Position numbers and translations under genes: made by a program
The notes under the pieces: model-generated
The model's database searches: none
Seen by the model: only the letters and a program-made list of their open reading frames with translations
What the model was told of the DNA's origin: nothing
NCBI RefSeq assembly: GCF_001663155.1
Contig: NZ_CP015963.1
Coordinates: forward strand, 806,001-870,000
Origin: Altererythrobacter ishigakiensis
GTDB taxonomy: Bacteria > Pseudomonadota > Alphaproteobacteria > Sphingomonadales > Sphingomonadaceae
Reading direction: 5' to 3'
DNA length: 64,000 bases
Shown: one piece after another, positions 37,552-46,423 of the stretch
Layout of the letters: every line of letters starts with the position of its first letter
Numbering within the stretch: the first letter of the stretch is position 1

Positions 37552-39642
37552 ATGCTACGCCAATACGAACTTGTTGAGCGGGTCCTTGACTATGACCCTG
37601 ATGCCGATGAGGCGGTGCTTAACCGAGCGTATGTCTATACCGTACAAAAGCACGGCTCCCAGATGCGCGCGAGCGGCGACCCCTACTTCAGTCATCCTGT
37701 GGAAGTGGCCGGGCTCATGACGGACCTAAAGCTTGATCAGCAAACGATCATTACCGCGCTGTTGCATGATACCGTTGAAGATACGCTTGCGACGATCGAA
37801 GACATCGAGTCCAACTTTGGCGAAGATGTCGCGCGGCTGGTCGATGGAGTGACCAAGCTTTCAAAGATTGAACAGATGCCAGAGAACGAGCGCGCGGCGG
37901 AGAACTTGCGCAAATTCCTGTTGGCGATGTCAGAGGATATCCGCGTTCTGCTGGTCAAGTTGGCTGACCGGTTGCACAATATGCGCACGCTCCATTTCAT
38001 CAAGAAGCCGGAGAAGCGGCAGCGGATCGCGCGCGAAACGATGGATATCTATGCCCCGCTGGCCGAACGTGTGGGCATGTATGAGTATATGCGGGAGATG
38101 CAGCTACTCGCTTTCGAACAACTCGAGCCCGAAGCCTATGCAACGATCACCAAGAAGTTGGGGGAGTTGCGGAACCAGGATGGCGGGCAGGTTGATGCGA
38201 TCGCATTGAAGATCAAGCAGCGGCTGGCCGAAGCCGGACTAAATGTCGAAGTTTCAGGGCGAGAAAAACATCCGTACTCGATCTGGAAAAAGATGGCTGA
38301 GCGGCACGTTTCGTTCGAACAAGTCACAGACATCATGGCGTTCCGCGTGATCTGCGAAAATGAAGCCGATTGCTATGCCGCCCTGGGCGCGCTGCATACT
38401 ACGTGGCAGTTCCTGCCGGGCAAGTTCAAGGATTACATCTCCACGCCCAAATCAAATGGCTACCGTTCTCTGCACACATCATTGATGTATGAGAATTCGA
38501 TGCGGGTTGAAGTGCAAATCCGCACGCGCGAAATGCACGGCCGCAACGAGTTCGGTCTGGCAGCGCATTGGGCTTACAAGCAAGGCGAAAGACCCGATGG
38601 CGAAGTCGGCTGGCTGCGAGATTTGATCGAAATCGTTGATGCAAGCCATGACGCTGACGAGCTGCTCGAGCATACGCGTATGGCGATCTACCAGGATCGG
38701 ATATTTGCCTTCACCCCAAAAGGCGGGCTGTTCCAATTGCCCAAAGGAGCATCGCCGGTCGACTTCGCGTTTGCCGTCCATACCGACCTTGGTGCGCAGG
38801 CGGTCGGCGCAAAGATCAACGGTCGTCATATGCCTTTGCGTACGCCTCTGGAGAACGGTGATGTCGTAGAGATTATTAAAGGCAAGGAAGCCGAGCCTCA
38901 GCTATCTTGGCTTGGCTTTGTCGTAACAGGTAAGGCGCGCGCTGCGATCCGGCGCGCCGTGAGGCTGAAAGAACGCGCCGAGATTGCCGAGATCGGGAAG
39001 AAACTGTTTGATGAGATAGCCGCTAAAGTGCCAGCCCGGATCGGCAAAAAAGCACGCGGTTTGGCGGTAGAACGGCTTGGCCTGATGGATGAAGAGGACA
39101 TGATGTTCGCTATCGGCGCAGCCAAGCTTTCCGATCGCGAAGTGATGGAAGCGCTGGTTCCAGGGTGCACGGTCGACATCGATGAAGAAGATGACTGGAC
39201 CAAGCGCGAGCATGCAATTTCTATTCGTGGACTGACGGCAGGCGTGGGCTTCCAGCTTGCCGAATGTTGTCACCCGGTACCGGGTGACCGCATTGTTGGC
39301 CTGCGGAAAAAGGGCGAGGCAGTGGAAGTGCACGCCATCGGCTGCTTTGAGTTGGCGAGTGGCGAAGATGCCGATTGGCTGGACCTAAGTTGGGGCTCGC
39401 GTTCGCAAGGGGCGATCGGGCGGTTGCGCGTAACGCTCTATGACCGGCCCGGTACACTGGCGGAAATGGCGGGCATTTTCGCGCAGAACCACGTGAATGT
39501 GAAATCGCTGGACCAGGTTGAGACTGACCATCCATTCACAACCTATGAAATCGATAGTGAAGTCCAGGATCTGGCCCACCTGACACGAATCCTCAGCGCA
39601 TTGCGCGCCAGCGACTCAGTGGCGCAGGCGGAGCGTATCTGA
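37552..39642 (+). CDS. spoT: Bifunctional (p)ppGpp synthetase/hydrolase
   Basis: 696 residues, full Rel/SpoT (Rsh) length. The HD hydrolase domain has HDTVEDT and KLADRLHNMRTL; the synthetase domain has FKDYISTPKSNGYRSLHT and EVQIRTREMH; TGS and C-terminal ACT domains follow (ACT near residue 620 on). Alphaproteobacteria usually have only this one long enzyme, acting in both directions. It should control the stringent response. A one-base stop/start overlap joins it to the VOC gene. Confidence 0.95.
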   Translation: MLRQYELVERVLDYDPDADEAVLNRAYVYTVQKHGSQMRASGDPYFSHPVEVAGLMTDLKLDQQTIITALLHDTVEDTLATIEDIESNFGEDVARLVDGVTKLSKIEQMPENERAAENLRKFLLAMSEDIRVLLVKLADRLHNMRTLHFIKKPEKRQRIARETMDIYAPLAERVGMYEYMREMQLLAFEQLEPEAYATITKKLGELRNQDGGQVDAIALKIKQRLAEAGLNVEVSGREKHPYSIWKKMAERHVSFEQVTDIMAFRVICENEADCYAALGALHTTWQFLPGKFKDYISTPKSNGYRSLHTSLMYENSMRVEVQIRTREMHGRNEFGLAAHWAYKQGERPDGEVGWLRDLIEIVDASHDADELLEHTRMAIYQDRIFAFTPKGGLFQLPKGASPVDFAFAVHTDLGAQAVGAKINGRHMPLRTPLENGDVVEIIKGKEAEPQLSWLGFVVTGKARAAIRRAVRLKERAEIAEIGKKLFDEIAAKVPARIGKKARGLAVERLGLMDEEDMMFAIGAAKLSDREVMEALVPGCTVDIDEEDDWTKREHAISIRGLTAGVGFQLAECCHPVPGDRIVGLRKKGEAVEVHAIGCFELASGEDADWLDLSWGSRSQGAIGRLRVTLYDRPGTLAEMAGIFAQNHVNVKSLDQVETDHPFTTYEIDSEVQDLAHLTRILSALRASDSVAQAERI

Positions 39643-40004
39643 TGGGCGTTACGGCAATAGATCACGTCCAGCTTGCGATGCCGCACGGTGGCGAAGACGA
39701 TGCTCGGCGCTTTTTTGTCGATGTGCTGGGCATGGCAGAAGTGCCAAAGCCCGCTCATCTGGCGGTCAGCGGGGGGTGCTGGTTCTCCGCAGGCACGGCG
39801 CAGATTCATTTGGGCGTGGAGCAAGACTTTATGCCGGCGCAACGCGCGCATCCCGCTTTGCTGGTCGACGATCTGGTCGAAATGGTGCGCAAGCTGGAGA
39901 TGGCGGGGGTGTCGTTTGCCCCTGGCAAACCTTTGGAAGGCTACAAGCGGGGTGATATTCTCGACCCCTTCGGAAATCGGATCGAAATCATGGAGCGGGT
40001 TTGA
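39642..40004 (+). CDS. VOC-family (glyoxalase-like) protein
   Basis: 120 residues. Begins with IDHVQLAMPHGGEDDARRFF, a typical vicinal-oxygen-chelate start, and ends DPFGNRIEIMERV. A candidate metal site is H7 (DHVQL) with a C-terminal glutamate (RIEIME). The reaction is unknown. It shares the TGATG junction with spoT, so the two are co-translated. Confidence 0.82.
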   Translation: MGVTAIDHVQLAMPHGGEDDARRFFVDVLGMAEVPKPAHLAVSGGCWFSAGTAQIHLGVEQDFMPAQRAHPALLVDDLVEMVRKLEMAGVSFAPGKPLEGYKRGDILDPFGNRIEIMERV

Positions 40005-40038
40005 TCTTATTCTGCGCTATCGCTTTGCGGTTTGAGCA

Positions 40039-40389
40039 CTAGAGTAGCTCCAATTCTAGCTCGACCAGATCGCCCTCGGCGAGATCTTCTGCCCGCATCA
40101 CCTTTTTGCTGACGAGCAGCCACCAATCGCGTTCTCCTTGCCCTGTCGCTTCGCGAATTGCGGGTTTGGGCTTGGTTGGGAAGACCGAAGTTTTCCATTC
40201 CGTCTCACCAATTCGCGCCATTATCTTCACCGAGCCGAACCCGCGGCGAGTTCCGTACTCAAGGCGTTGCATCAGGGCATGCGCGGCAATGTGCTCGGCT
40301 TCATCACCGGTGATCGAGACCAGGCGATAGACTGCCTTCTCACCGCGCCAAATCTTTAGAGGTGTTTGCAGTGTCAGTTTGTCAGCCAT
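40039..40389 (-). CDS. DUF1905-family protein
   Basis: 116 residues from the ATG at 40389, which overlaps the stop of the cyclophilin gene by eight bases. The run LVSITGDEAEHIAAHALMQ with the later GSVKIMARIGETEWKTSVFP fits the DUF1905 family of small beta-barrel proteins of unknown role. A longer open frame to 40488 is shadow of the cyclophilin gene. Confidence 0.78.
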   Translation of the reverse strand: MADKLTLQTPLKIWRGEKAVYRLVSITGDEAEHIAAHALMQRLEYGTRRGFGSVKIMARIGETEWKTSVFPTKPKPAIREATGQGERDWWLLVSKKVMRAEDLAEGDLVELELELL

Positions 40390-41458
40390 TGGGGGCAGGT
40401 CGGATTGGCACAGGAATGTTGCAGATATCCGCGCCGCCAGCGGGATGGATGAAGAACGGATCGCGGCGGTTGGCGCGCGCATCAGCATACTTCGCGAAAG
40501 TCTCGCTTTCGGTGCTGAGATATTCGTAAGCGTATGTGAGGCCTGCAGGCTCGTCGTCCGACTCCAGCAGATCAGCCGCTACATCAATCGAATGGATCGG
40601 CATGCGCTTGTCTTCTTCATCCTCGGCATAGAAACCCAGTACGCCGTTGCCGCGCGGCAGGCTGGAAAGATGTTCCATCCCTTCGATGATCCGCCCAACC
40701 AGCGCGATATTGCGATCCAGGTGCCGCGGCGCATGGCCGATTACGGTATAAAGCTCCGCTCCGCTGCCAGTGTCGGGCGAGTAATTGCGGCCCACGCCGA
40801 CCATGCCGTAGCAGTGGACGGGCCAAGCCTTCGTATCTTCGTGTGAATGCCCTCGAGTGAAAGTTCCGGCAATGGGCCAGCCTGAAGAGAAGCCTGTCAT
40901 GCCAGGGTACCCCTCAAAGCGATCAGAAAGACTCTTCAAGCCAACTGGGAGCAGGTCCAGCGGCTGTCCTCCGGTCAGGCTAATCCGGGGTTCACGATAG
41001 TAAACGTGGGCGACCTGATCTTCTAAACTCATGTTCCATTCGACCGAGATGACGTACTGATCTTCTCCCATCACCTTCAGTCCTTCTGGCAGCGTCTTCA
41101 CCTCGCCGTCAGCTTCGGGATTGTCGTAATTGGGATCGCCCCATTGGACGACATAATTATCCTGTACGCGGTTGACGCTGATCTCGTCGTACCACCCCTC
41201 ACGCGCGAGCAGTTTGATATTATGGACCCATCCTTGGCTGAAAGGCGCGGGCATCAGCTGGATGATGACTTCGCGCGGATTACCCTCGGCATCGGGAGCT
41301 AGCCGCATCACCAGCAGGTCTTCTGCTGGAATGGCGACCCAATCCTCCGGCGCGGCGTCTTCGACGATCTGATTGGGCGAAGGAGCCGGCGATTCTGTTT
41401 GCGCGAATCCAAAAGCGGGAAGGGTGAGGGCCACTAGGCAAGTCATGATTTTCTTCAT
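40382..41458 (-). CDS. Cyclophilin-type peptidyl-prolyl isomerase, periplasmic
   Basis: 358 residues with a signal peptide (MTCLVALTLPAFGFA). The cyclophilin-like core is split and divergent: FTRGHSHEDTKAWPVHCYGMVGVGR and LYTVIGHAPRHLDRNIALVGR are the recognisable segments. Length is about twice that of a simple cyclophilin, and several canonical active-site residues are not obvious, so the isomerase activity is less sure than the fold. It is co-transcribed with the DUF1905 gene. Confidence 0.78.
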   Translation of the reverse strand: MKKIMTCLVALTLPAFGFAQTESPAPSPNQIVEDAAPEDWVAIPAEDLLVMRLAPDAEGNPREVIIQLMPAPFSQGWVHNIKLLAREGWYDEISVNRVQDNYVVQWGDPNYDNPEADGEVKTLPEGLKVMGEDQYVISVEWNMSLEDQVAHVYYREPRISLTGGQPLDLLPVGLKSLSDRFEGYPGMTGFSSGWPIAGTFTRGHSHEDTKAWPVHCYGMVGVGRNYSPDTGSGAELYTVIGHAPRHLDRNIALVGRIIEGMEHLSSLPRGNGVLGFYAEDEEDKRMPIHSIDVAADLLESDDEPAGLTYAYEYLSTESETFAKYADARANRRDPFFIHPAGGADICNIPVPIRPAPNG

Positions 41459-41617
41459 GTTTTCAGACCTGCCATCTCACGCCTTGCGAAGCAATCGTTT
41501 CAAAGCTAGAGCGCGCGCTTCTTGTTTGCACTATCGCTTCGCTGCTTGAGTGGAGGGGGCGATTAGATCTTCAAACGGCCTCAAGTAGCGCACCGCGCGG
41601 TAGGCCAACAAGAACGC

Positions 41618-41708
41618 GGAGCAGTGGCCGAGTGGTCGAAGGCGCACGCCTGGAAAGTGTGTATACGGTAACCCCGTATCGAGGGTTCGAATCCCTCCTG
41701 CTCCGCCA
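41618..41708 (+). tRNA. tRNA-Ser (GGA anticodon)
   Basis: A 91-base serine tRNA with CCA encoded. Acceptor GGAGCAG (41618-41624) pairs with CTGCTCC (41698-41704). The anticodon loop is CTGGAAA, giving GGA. A long variable arm (TGTGTATACGGTAACCCCGTATC) and the T-loop GGGTTCGAATCCC are present. It stands at the edge between core genes and accessory DNA, and tRNA-Ser 3' ends are common integration targets. Confidence 0.97.
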
Positions 41709-41897
41709 CCTAGTCTTGGGTATCCCTGACATGTGAGAAGATACCTCCGAAAACCGCGCAGTTCTGCGGGCCTTGGCGTGTGAGGCGGTACCACGGAGAG
41801 CGCATTGGAGAGAGAATTTGCGCCCGTTTGCCCCGTTTTCTCCGTGCGCCTTTTGCGAGGTACCGGATTGGGTAATTGGCGCTATTTGACCGCCTCT

Positions 41898-42018
41898 CCT
41901 GTTATTCCCGCAAAAACAGGGCGATTGTCACCGCCCCCAGGTGCTGCCGATCCCAGATTCTATTGGAGAAGCAGAGAGTTGCTTATTGCGCGGGCTTCGC
42001 CTGTTTCCGAATAACAGG
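41898..42018. repeat. Pair of CCTGTT...AACAGG hairpin repeats
   Basis: First copy 41898-41920 and second copy 42000-42018 are near-identical when one is read on the opposite strand: both share CCTGTTATTC and end AAACAGG or the reverse. Both are quasi-palindromic and followed by GGCGAT. From memory, similar CCTGTTATTCCCGC repeats occur near integration sites in many alphaproteobacteria; a genome search is needed to confirm. Confidence 0.55.
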
Positions 42019-42244
42019 GCGATGAGCACATCTGGCCAAGCCATATGTACGATCCTTTGTCAATAATAGCTATAATTCAATGGGTTGCGATGCTCGGTGA
42101 ATTATGCTCTAACCGAGTCGCACCTGGCCCCAAAGGCAGGCAAAGGTGAGCAGCACGAGGATCATTCGGATCCGTCGAGCAGCAGGATGAAGAGCTCAGC
42201 CGCATTGCGGCTCGCAGCCCTGTGTCATCCGGTTGCCGGCATCC

Positions 42245-42258
42245 GGAAGGATCCTTCC
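42245..42258 (+). promoter_or_regulatory. Perfect palindrome covering the MTase ribosome site
   Basis: GGAAGGATCCTTCC is a perfect 14-base palindrome that contains the GGAAGG ribosome site of the gene starting at 42260. As DNA it could be an operator; as RNA it could fold or pair and limit translation. Confidence 0.45.
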
Positions 42259-42259
42259 A

Positions 42260-43690
42260 ATGAAAATCCGAAATCGCACCCGCGGGCGCAAAGTCGACCT
42301 GCAAAGCACACCCTCACCTCAAGCCATAGAATCTGCCCGGCCCAACGACCCTAATGACGGGCTCGAACTCGTTATTGAGTACCGCCCAACGGAAGAACTG
42401 ACACCGCCGAACCGGCGGTTGCGCAGGGCGAACAAAAGACGAGCTAATGCGATCCGTGCCAAGGTACGATCGTTTGGACTGAATCTTCCGATCATCGTCG
42501 ACGCTGAAGCGCGTATCGTCATTGGATACGGTAACTGGCAGGCTGCTCGAGATCTGGGGCTCGAACGGGTTCCGGTCATCTGCATCACGCACCTCACGCA
42601 GGAACAGCTGCGGCTCTTCGCCCTCGCCGAGACGAAGATCGCCGACATGGGCGAATTCGACGAAGAGGTGTTGCGGCTTGAGTTCAAGGAACTGAGCGAC
42701 CTCGATCTCGGCTTGGACTTCAATCTCGAGCTTTCCGGCTTCACGATGAGCGAGATCGACGACCTGCTGATCGAGCCGGATGAACCCGGGGACACTCTTC
42801 CGGGTCTTCCATCACGTCCGCCGGTCTGTGTCCCCGGGGACACCTGGCAGTTGGGAGATCACCGGCTCCACTGCGGCGATGCGCTTGAAGAGCAGAGCTA
42901 CATCTCCTTGATGGGCGATGAGCGCGCTCAGGTCGTAGTCAGCGACGCGCCCTACAACCAGCCGATGGCCAACATCTCCGGCCAGGAGCGCGAGGAGTTC
43001 GCTTTTGCTTCAGGCGATATGGATAGGCAAGAGTTCACGTCCTTCCTGCGCACCTCCTTTGATCTGATGGCGCGCTACAGCGAAGATGGCGCAATCCATT
43101 ACCAGTTCATGGACTGGCAACACCAGCGCGAGATGCTCGATGCAGGCGAAGCGGTCTATTCGCGGCTGCGTAACCTGGTGGTGTGGAACAAGGGCATGGG
43201 CGGCCAGGGAAGCTTTTACCGCTCACAGCACGAACTCATCTACCTATGGCAGGTAGGGGAAGGGCCGCCGATCAATAACTTCGGCCTGGGCGAGACCGGC
43301 AGGTATCGCACCAATGTGTGGGACTACCAGGGCAACAACTCGTTCCATGCATCCCGCGATGACGAGCTGGCTCTCCACCCGACGGTCAAGCCGGTAGCGC
43401 TGATCGCTGATGCGCTGCGCGATTGCTCGCATCGCGGCGGCATCGTGCTCGATGCTTTCGGTGGGTCTGGCTCAACGCTGATGGCGGCTGAGCACACTGG
43501 CAGGCGCGCCCGGCTGATCGAGATCGATCCTGGCTATTGCGATGCGACGATCGAGCGCTGGCAGGCGAGGACCGGCCAGGAGGCTGTACATCTCGAAAGC
43601 GGCAAGAGCTGGTCGGAGATCGCTGAGGAGCGCGGGGTCGATCTTGCTGTACCCGAAACCGCTGATCGGGAGGAGGTGAGCAATGGCTAA
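42260..43690 (+). CDS. ParB-like domain fused to DNA methyltransferase
   Basis: 476 residues. The N-terminal third is a ParB-like nuclease/CTPase-type domain (IVDAEARIVIGYGNWQAARDLG and QLRLFALAETKIADMGEFD). The rest is an N4/N6 DNA methyltransferase in beta order: motif IV SDAPYNQPM at about residue 230, then motif I DAFGGSGSTLMAAEH near 407. Motif IV reads DAPY where DPPY or NPPY is usual. No restriction gene is nearby, so it is an orphan enzyme, perhaps protecting or marking element DNA. Eight bases overlap the next gene. Confidence 0.9.
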   Translation: MKIRNRTRGRKVDLQSTPSPQAIESARPNDPNDGLELVIEYRPTEELTPPNRRLRRANKRRANAIRAKVRSFGLNLPIIVDAEARIVIGYGNWQAARDLGLERVPVICITHLTQEQLRLFALAETKIADMGEFDEEVLRLEFKELSDLDLGLDFNLELSGFTMSEIDDLLIEPDEPGDTLPGLPSRPPVCVPGDTWQLGDHRLHCGDALEEQSYISLMGDERAQVVVSDAPYNQPMANISGQEREEFAFASGDMDRQEFTSFLRTSFDLMARYSEDGAIHYQFMDWQHQREMLDAGEAVYSRLRNLVVWNKGMGGQGSFYRSQHELIYLWQVGEGPPINNFGLGETGRYRTNVWDYQGNNSFHASRDDELALHPTVKPVALIADALRDCSHRGGIVLDAFGGSGSTLMAAEHTGRRARLIEIDPGYCDATIERWQARTGQEAVHLESGKSWSEIAEERGVDLAVPETADREEVSNG

Positions 43691-44129
43691 GCGACCTTCC
43701 AAGCCTGCCAGCAAGCCGGTTCGCGAGCGCAAGCGCAAGAAGACCGAGTCGACGCCGAACGACCACGCCAATGCGGACGGACCTACACGGGACACCCGCT
43801 TCCAGCCTGGCCAGTCGGGTAATCCCAAAGGGCGTCCGCGCAAGGACAGGAACCTCCTCAAACTCATCGAGGAGGAACTCGATGCCGAGATGCAGGTCAC
43901 TGAGGGCAGCAGAAGCATTCGCCTGAGCAAGCGCGAAGCGCTGGCAAAGTCGATGGTCAACAATGCCATCAAGGGTGACCAGAGGGCGCTCAACAATCTG
44001 CTCAAGCAACTTCCAAAGCCCAAGCACGACGAGAGCGAGGAATACGCAGCGGTGCCGCTGGAGGCCATACTGAACTTCCTCATGCGCAAGGGCCCTAACC
44101 CAGACGGCGGGGAGACGGACAATGACTGA
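43683..44129 (+). CDS. DUF5681 domain protein
   Basis: 148 residues, basic at the start. The signature RFQPGQSGNPKGRPRKDRNLL identifies DUF5681, often encoded next to terminase large subunits in alphaproteobacterial elements. It may bind DNA or help the terminase; that is inferred from position. It overlaps both the methyltransferase and the terminase by eight bases, so all three are translated as one unit. Confidence 0.85.
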   Translation: MAKRPSKPASKPVRERKRKKTESTPNDHANADGPTRDTRFQPGQSGNPKGRPRKDRNLLKLIEEELDAEMQVTEGSRSIRLSKREALAKSMVNNAIKGDQRALNNLLKQLPKPKHDESEEYAAVPLEAILNFLMRKGPNPDGGETDND

Positions 44130-45609
44130 TCCTGCAGAACTGGTTGGCCTGCCACGAGAGATATTCGACTCCATGATCCGCGAGGATTTCGCGACCTTCC
44201 TGGCGCAAGTGATGGCTGAGTTGGAGCCGGGGACGGACTACACGGAGAACTGGCATATTGAGGTGATGGCGAATGCGCTCGAAGACGTGAGGCGGGGGGA
44301 GACCCTCCGCCTCATGATCAACTTGGCGCCGCGCAGCCTCAAGACGATTATTACCAGCATAGCCTTCCCAGCCTTCATCCTCGGTCATGATCCTACAAGG
44401 CGGATCATGTGCGTCACTTACAGTAAGGAAGTCGCCAAGGCCCAAGCGGTGTCGTTCCAGCGCGTCATGCGTTCGGGATGGTTCCGCCGGGTCTTTCCCG
44501 AGTGCCACTTTCCGGTCCATAACCGCCAGCTTGAATGGCAAACCACGGAGGGTGGCTTTCGCCTTGCGACGTCTGTCGAGGGCAGCATGCTCGGGCGCGG
44601 AGCAGACTTCATCATTCTCGATGATCCTAACAAGGGGCAGGAGATCTTCTCAAGCGTTGCGCGCAACAAGGTCATCAGTACTTGGGATAACGTCATCTCA
44701 ACCCGGCTCAATCATCCGAGGGAAAGTGCGATCATCTGCGTCATGCAGCGTCTCCATGAGCAAGACCTCGCAGGACATTTGCTCGAACAGGAGGAGTATC
44801 GTCAGATCCTGATACCCTCGATCGCGACCGAAGATGAGGAATGGGATCTGGGCAATGGCCGGGTTCATCTTCGCGCCAGTGGCGAACCGACTCAGGCTGA
44901 TCGCATGGATCATCGCGAATATGAGCGACAAAGGCGGATCATGGGTGATCTTACCTTCAGTGCGCAATACCAGCAGCAACCCGTTCCGGATGATGGTATC
45001 GTCATCCGCCGCGAATGGCTGCGCTACTATGAAGAGCAGCCGCGAGAGTTCGAGACCACGCTCGTGAGCTGGGACACCGCATCGACGCTGGGTGAGAATA
45101 GCGACTGGTCGGTGGGTACCGTGTGGGGCTGTCACCGTGGCCAAATCTATCTGCGTGACGTGATCCGCATCAAGATGGAAAGCCCCGAGCTGACGCACCT
45201 CATCGAGGACACACATTGCTCCTATGGGGGTGATCTGACGCTGATCGAGGATGGTGACCTGGGCCGGGCGATCGCGCAGTCGCTGCGCAGCAGCTCAATG
45301 CTGTGTCGACCGAATATCGTGAGGCCGAGGCTGGCCAAGATCGAACGCATGCAGGCCCGGGCGGTGCTGTTCGAGACGGGCAAGGTGCTCTTCCCCCGCG
45401 AGGCGCCCTGGCTTGCGACCTATCAGCAGGAACTGCTCGGCTTTCCCAATGCGCGCCACGATGACCAGGTCGACAGCACCAGCCAGGCGCTTCAGTGGTT
45501 CCAGCGCAGGCTGCGCCAGGAGATGGCGGCCGAGCGGCCCGCAGGAACGCGACCAAGGGGCGATCGCCGGCCACAGGGACTGTCGTTCGAGACGGGTAGC
45601 CGCCGATAA
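44122..45609 (+). CDS. Phage-type terminase large subunit
   Basis: 495 residues. The ATPase domain has the modified Walker A LAPRSLKTIITS (the PPR-LKS form of this family) near residue 70 and Walker B DFIILDDP near 175. The nuclease domain has VSWDTAS and later LIEDGDLGRAI and DDQVDSTSQAL, with the acidic residues of an RNase H-like fold. It would package DNA into a procapsid. No portal, capsid or tail gene follows; the strand switches right after it. Confidence 0.92.
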   Translation: MTDPAELVGLPREIFDSMIREDFATFLAQVMAELEPGTDYTENWHIEVMANALEDVRRGETLRLMINLAPRSLKTIITSIAFPAFILGHDPTRRIMCVTYSKEVAKAQAVSFQRVMRSGWFRRVFPECHFPVHNRQLEWQTTEGGFRLATSVEGSMLGRGADFIILDDPNKGQEIFSSVARNKVISTWDNVISTRLNHPRESAIICVMQRLHEQDLAGHLLEQEEYRQILIPSIATEDEEWDLGNGRVHLRASGEPTQADRMDHREYERQRRIMGDLTFSAQYQQQPVPDDGIVIRREWLRYYEEQPREFETTLVSWDTASTLGENSDWSVGTVWGCHRGQIYLRDVIRIKMESPELTHLIEDTHCSYGGDLTLIEDGDLGRAIAQSLRSSSMLCRPNIVRPRLAKIERMQARAVLFETGKVLFPREAPWLATYQQELLGFPNARHDDQVDSTSQALQWFQRRLRQEMAAERPAGTRPRGDRRPQGLSFETGSRR

Positions 45610-45631
45610 CCATCGTAGCGAGGGCAGGGCC

Positions 45632-46207
45632 TCACGGTATGTCGATGCGTTCCCATCCAACCCAGTGAGGCTCTGGCTCGCCCTTGAAGTAGCGCTGCAT
45701 GGCATCGCACACGAGCGCGAAAGTCAGGGTGTAGGATGGCTGCTGCTGCGGTGAGAATATGCGCGGCATGAGCGGCTCCTGTTCGCCGGCTTGCCCGTCA
45801 GCCATTGCGGCCGCTTCGACAGGGCTTAGCATTGCCCGGAAATGCGCGTCCTCGCTGCCTTCCTGCTTCTCGAGTATCCAGTGATCTCCCTGGCACAGGC
45901 ACTGCATGAAGTGCTTGTAGGATCGCTCAATGATGACGAAGCGGTCGGCCGGCGCGCTTCGCGCAGCTTCGAGGGCGGGAGGCACATGCTCGATGCGGGG
46001 ATCATATCGGCCACCAACAAGGATGTGTGGGCCTCTTCCACCTCTCCTGCTTCCACCGAGCGGAAGTCGCCTGACCATAGGCGGCGAGGAACTGCTGAAG
46101 ATCAGCAGGGCTTCATCGTCGCTCCAGGCAAAGCGCTCCGGGCGGACGGCAGCCGGAGCATCTTCTGGGTGAGCTGGGGGTCTTGATGAATTAGAAATAT
46201 TACTCAT
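45632..46207 (-). CDS. Unknown protein of the mobile module, 191 residues
   Basis: I do not recognise this protein. It has a Pro/Ala-rich N-terminus, an Arg/Gly-rich segment (GGSRRGGRGPH), a mid-section RFVIIERSYKHFMQCLCQGDHWILEK, and ends with ALVCDAMQRYFKGEPEPHWVGWERI. There is no signal peptide or membrane segment. The start at 46207 has AAGGAGA eight bases upstream and lies directly behind copy A of the structured leader, the same leader that precedes DUF3489. Shared control with the recombinase operon is therefore likely. Confidence 0.7.
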   Translation of the reverse strand: MSNISNSSRPPAHPEDAPAAVRPERFAWSDDEALLIFSSSSPPMVRRLPLGGSRRGGRGPHILVGGRYDPRIEHVPPALEAARSAPADRFVIIERSYKHFMQCLCQGDHWILEKQEGSEDAHFRAMLSPVEAAAMADGQAGEQEPLMPRIFSPQQQPSYTLTFALVCDAMQRYFKGEPEPHWVGWERIDIP

Positions 46208-46365
46208 GGGTGGTCTCCTTGAATTTGCGCAGCTGAATGCTGCTCCCACCACCCAAAGCCCCGATGCCTGGTAAATCAGCGTTCGGGGCGCCTTGATCGA
46301 GGCATCAATCCTCTCTCATCCGGCATGGACAGCAATGCTTACTTTGCAGCCGAAGTCCAATGGAA
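46208..46365 (-). promoter_or_regulatory. Structured leader cassette, copy A
   Basis: Read on the minus strand: a promoter-like TTGGAC (46360-46355) with CATTGC 17 bases later; a hairpin GCCCCGA/TCGGGGC (46289-46283 with 46264-46258); then a second hairpin whose outer arms GGGTGGT (46254-46248) and ACCACCC (46214-46208) enclose GCAGC/GCTGC and the AAGGAGA ribosome site. ACCACCC directly touches the ATG. Same layout as copies B and C. Confidence 0.7.
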
Positions 46366-46423
46366 AGTGACCAATCAGGCCAAGTATCTGCGCAATGTCT
46401 GGAATGCGCCCCAGGATTGGACA

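Larger units (their letters stand above)
41709..42259 (+). other. Gene-poor stretch between tRNA-Ser and the mobile module
   Basis: 551 bases without a convincing gene. It contains two related imperfect hairpin repeats (41898-41920 and 42000-42018), a run of A/T-rich sequence near 42050-42080 that could hold a promoter, and a perfect palindrome just before the first module gene. Open frames at 41805-42014 and 42085-42354 show no family resemblance and were not called. Confidence 0.5.

Noticed and set aside
41805..42014. 69-codon frame after tRNA-Ser
   Set aside because: Passes through the two hairpin repeats and has no conserved features; treated as non-coding.
42085..42354. 89-codon frame before the methyltransferase
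   Set aside because: No ribosome site or family resemblance, and it runs into the methyltransferase in another frame.
43386..44174. 262-codon minus-strand frame
   Set aside because: Overlaps the methyltransferase, DUF5681 and terminase genes, all well supported; low-complexity Arg/Ala content typical of shadows.
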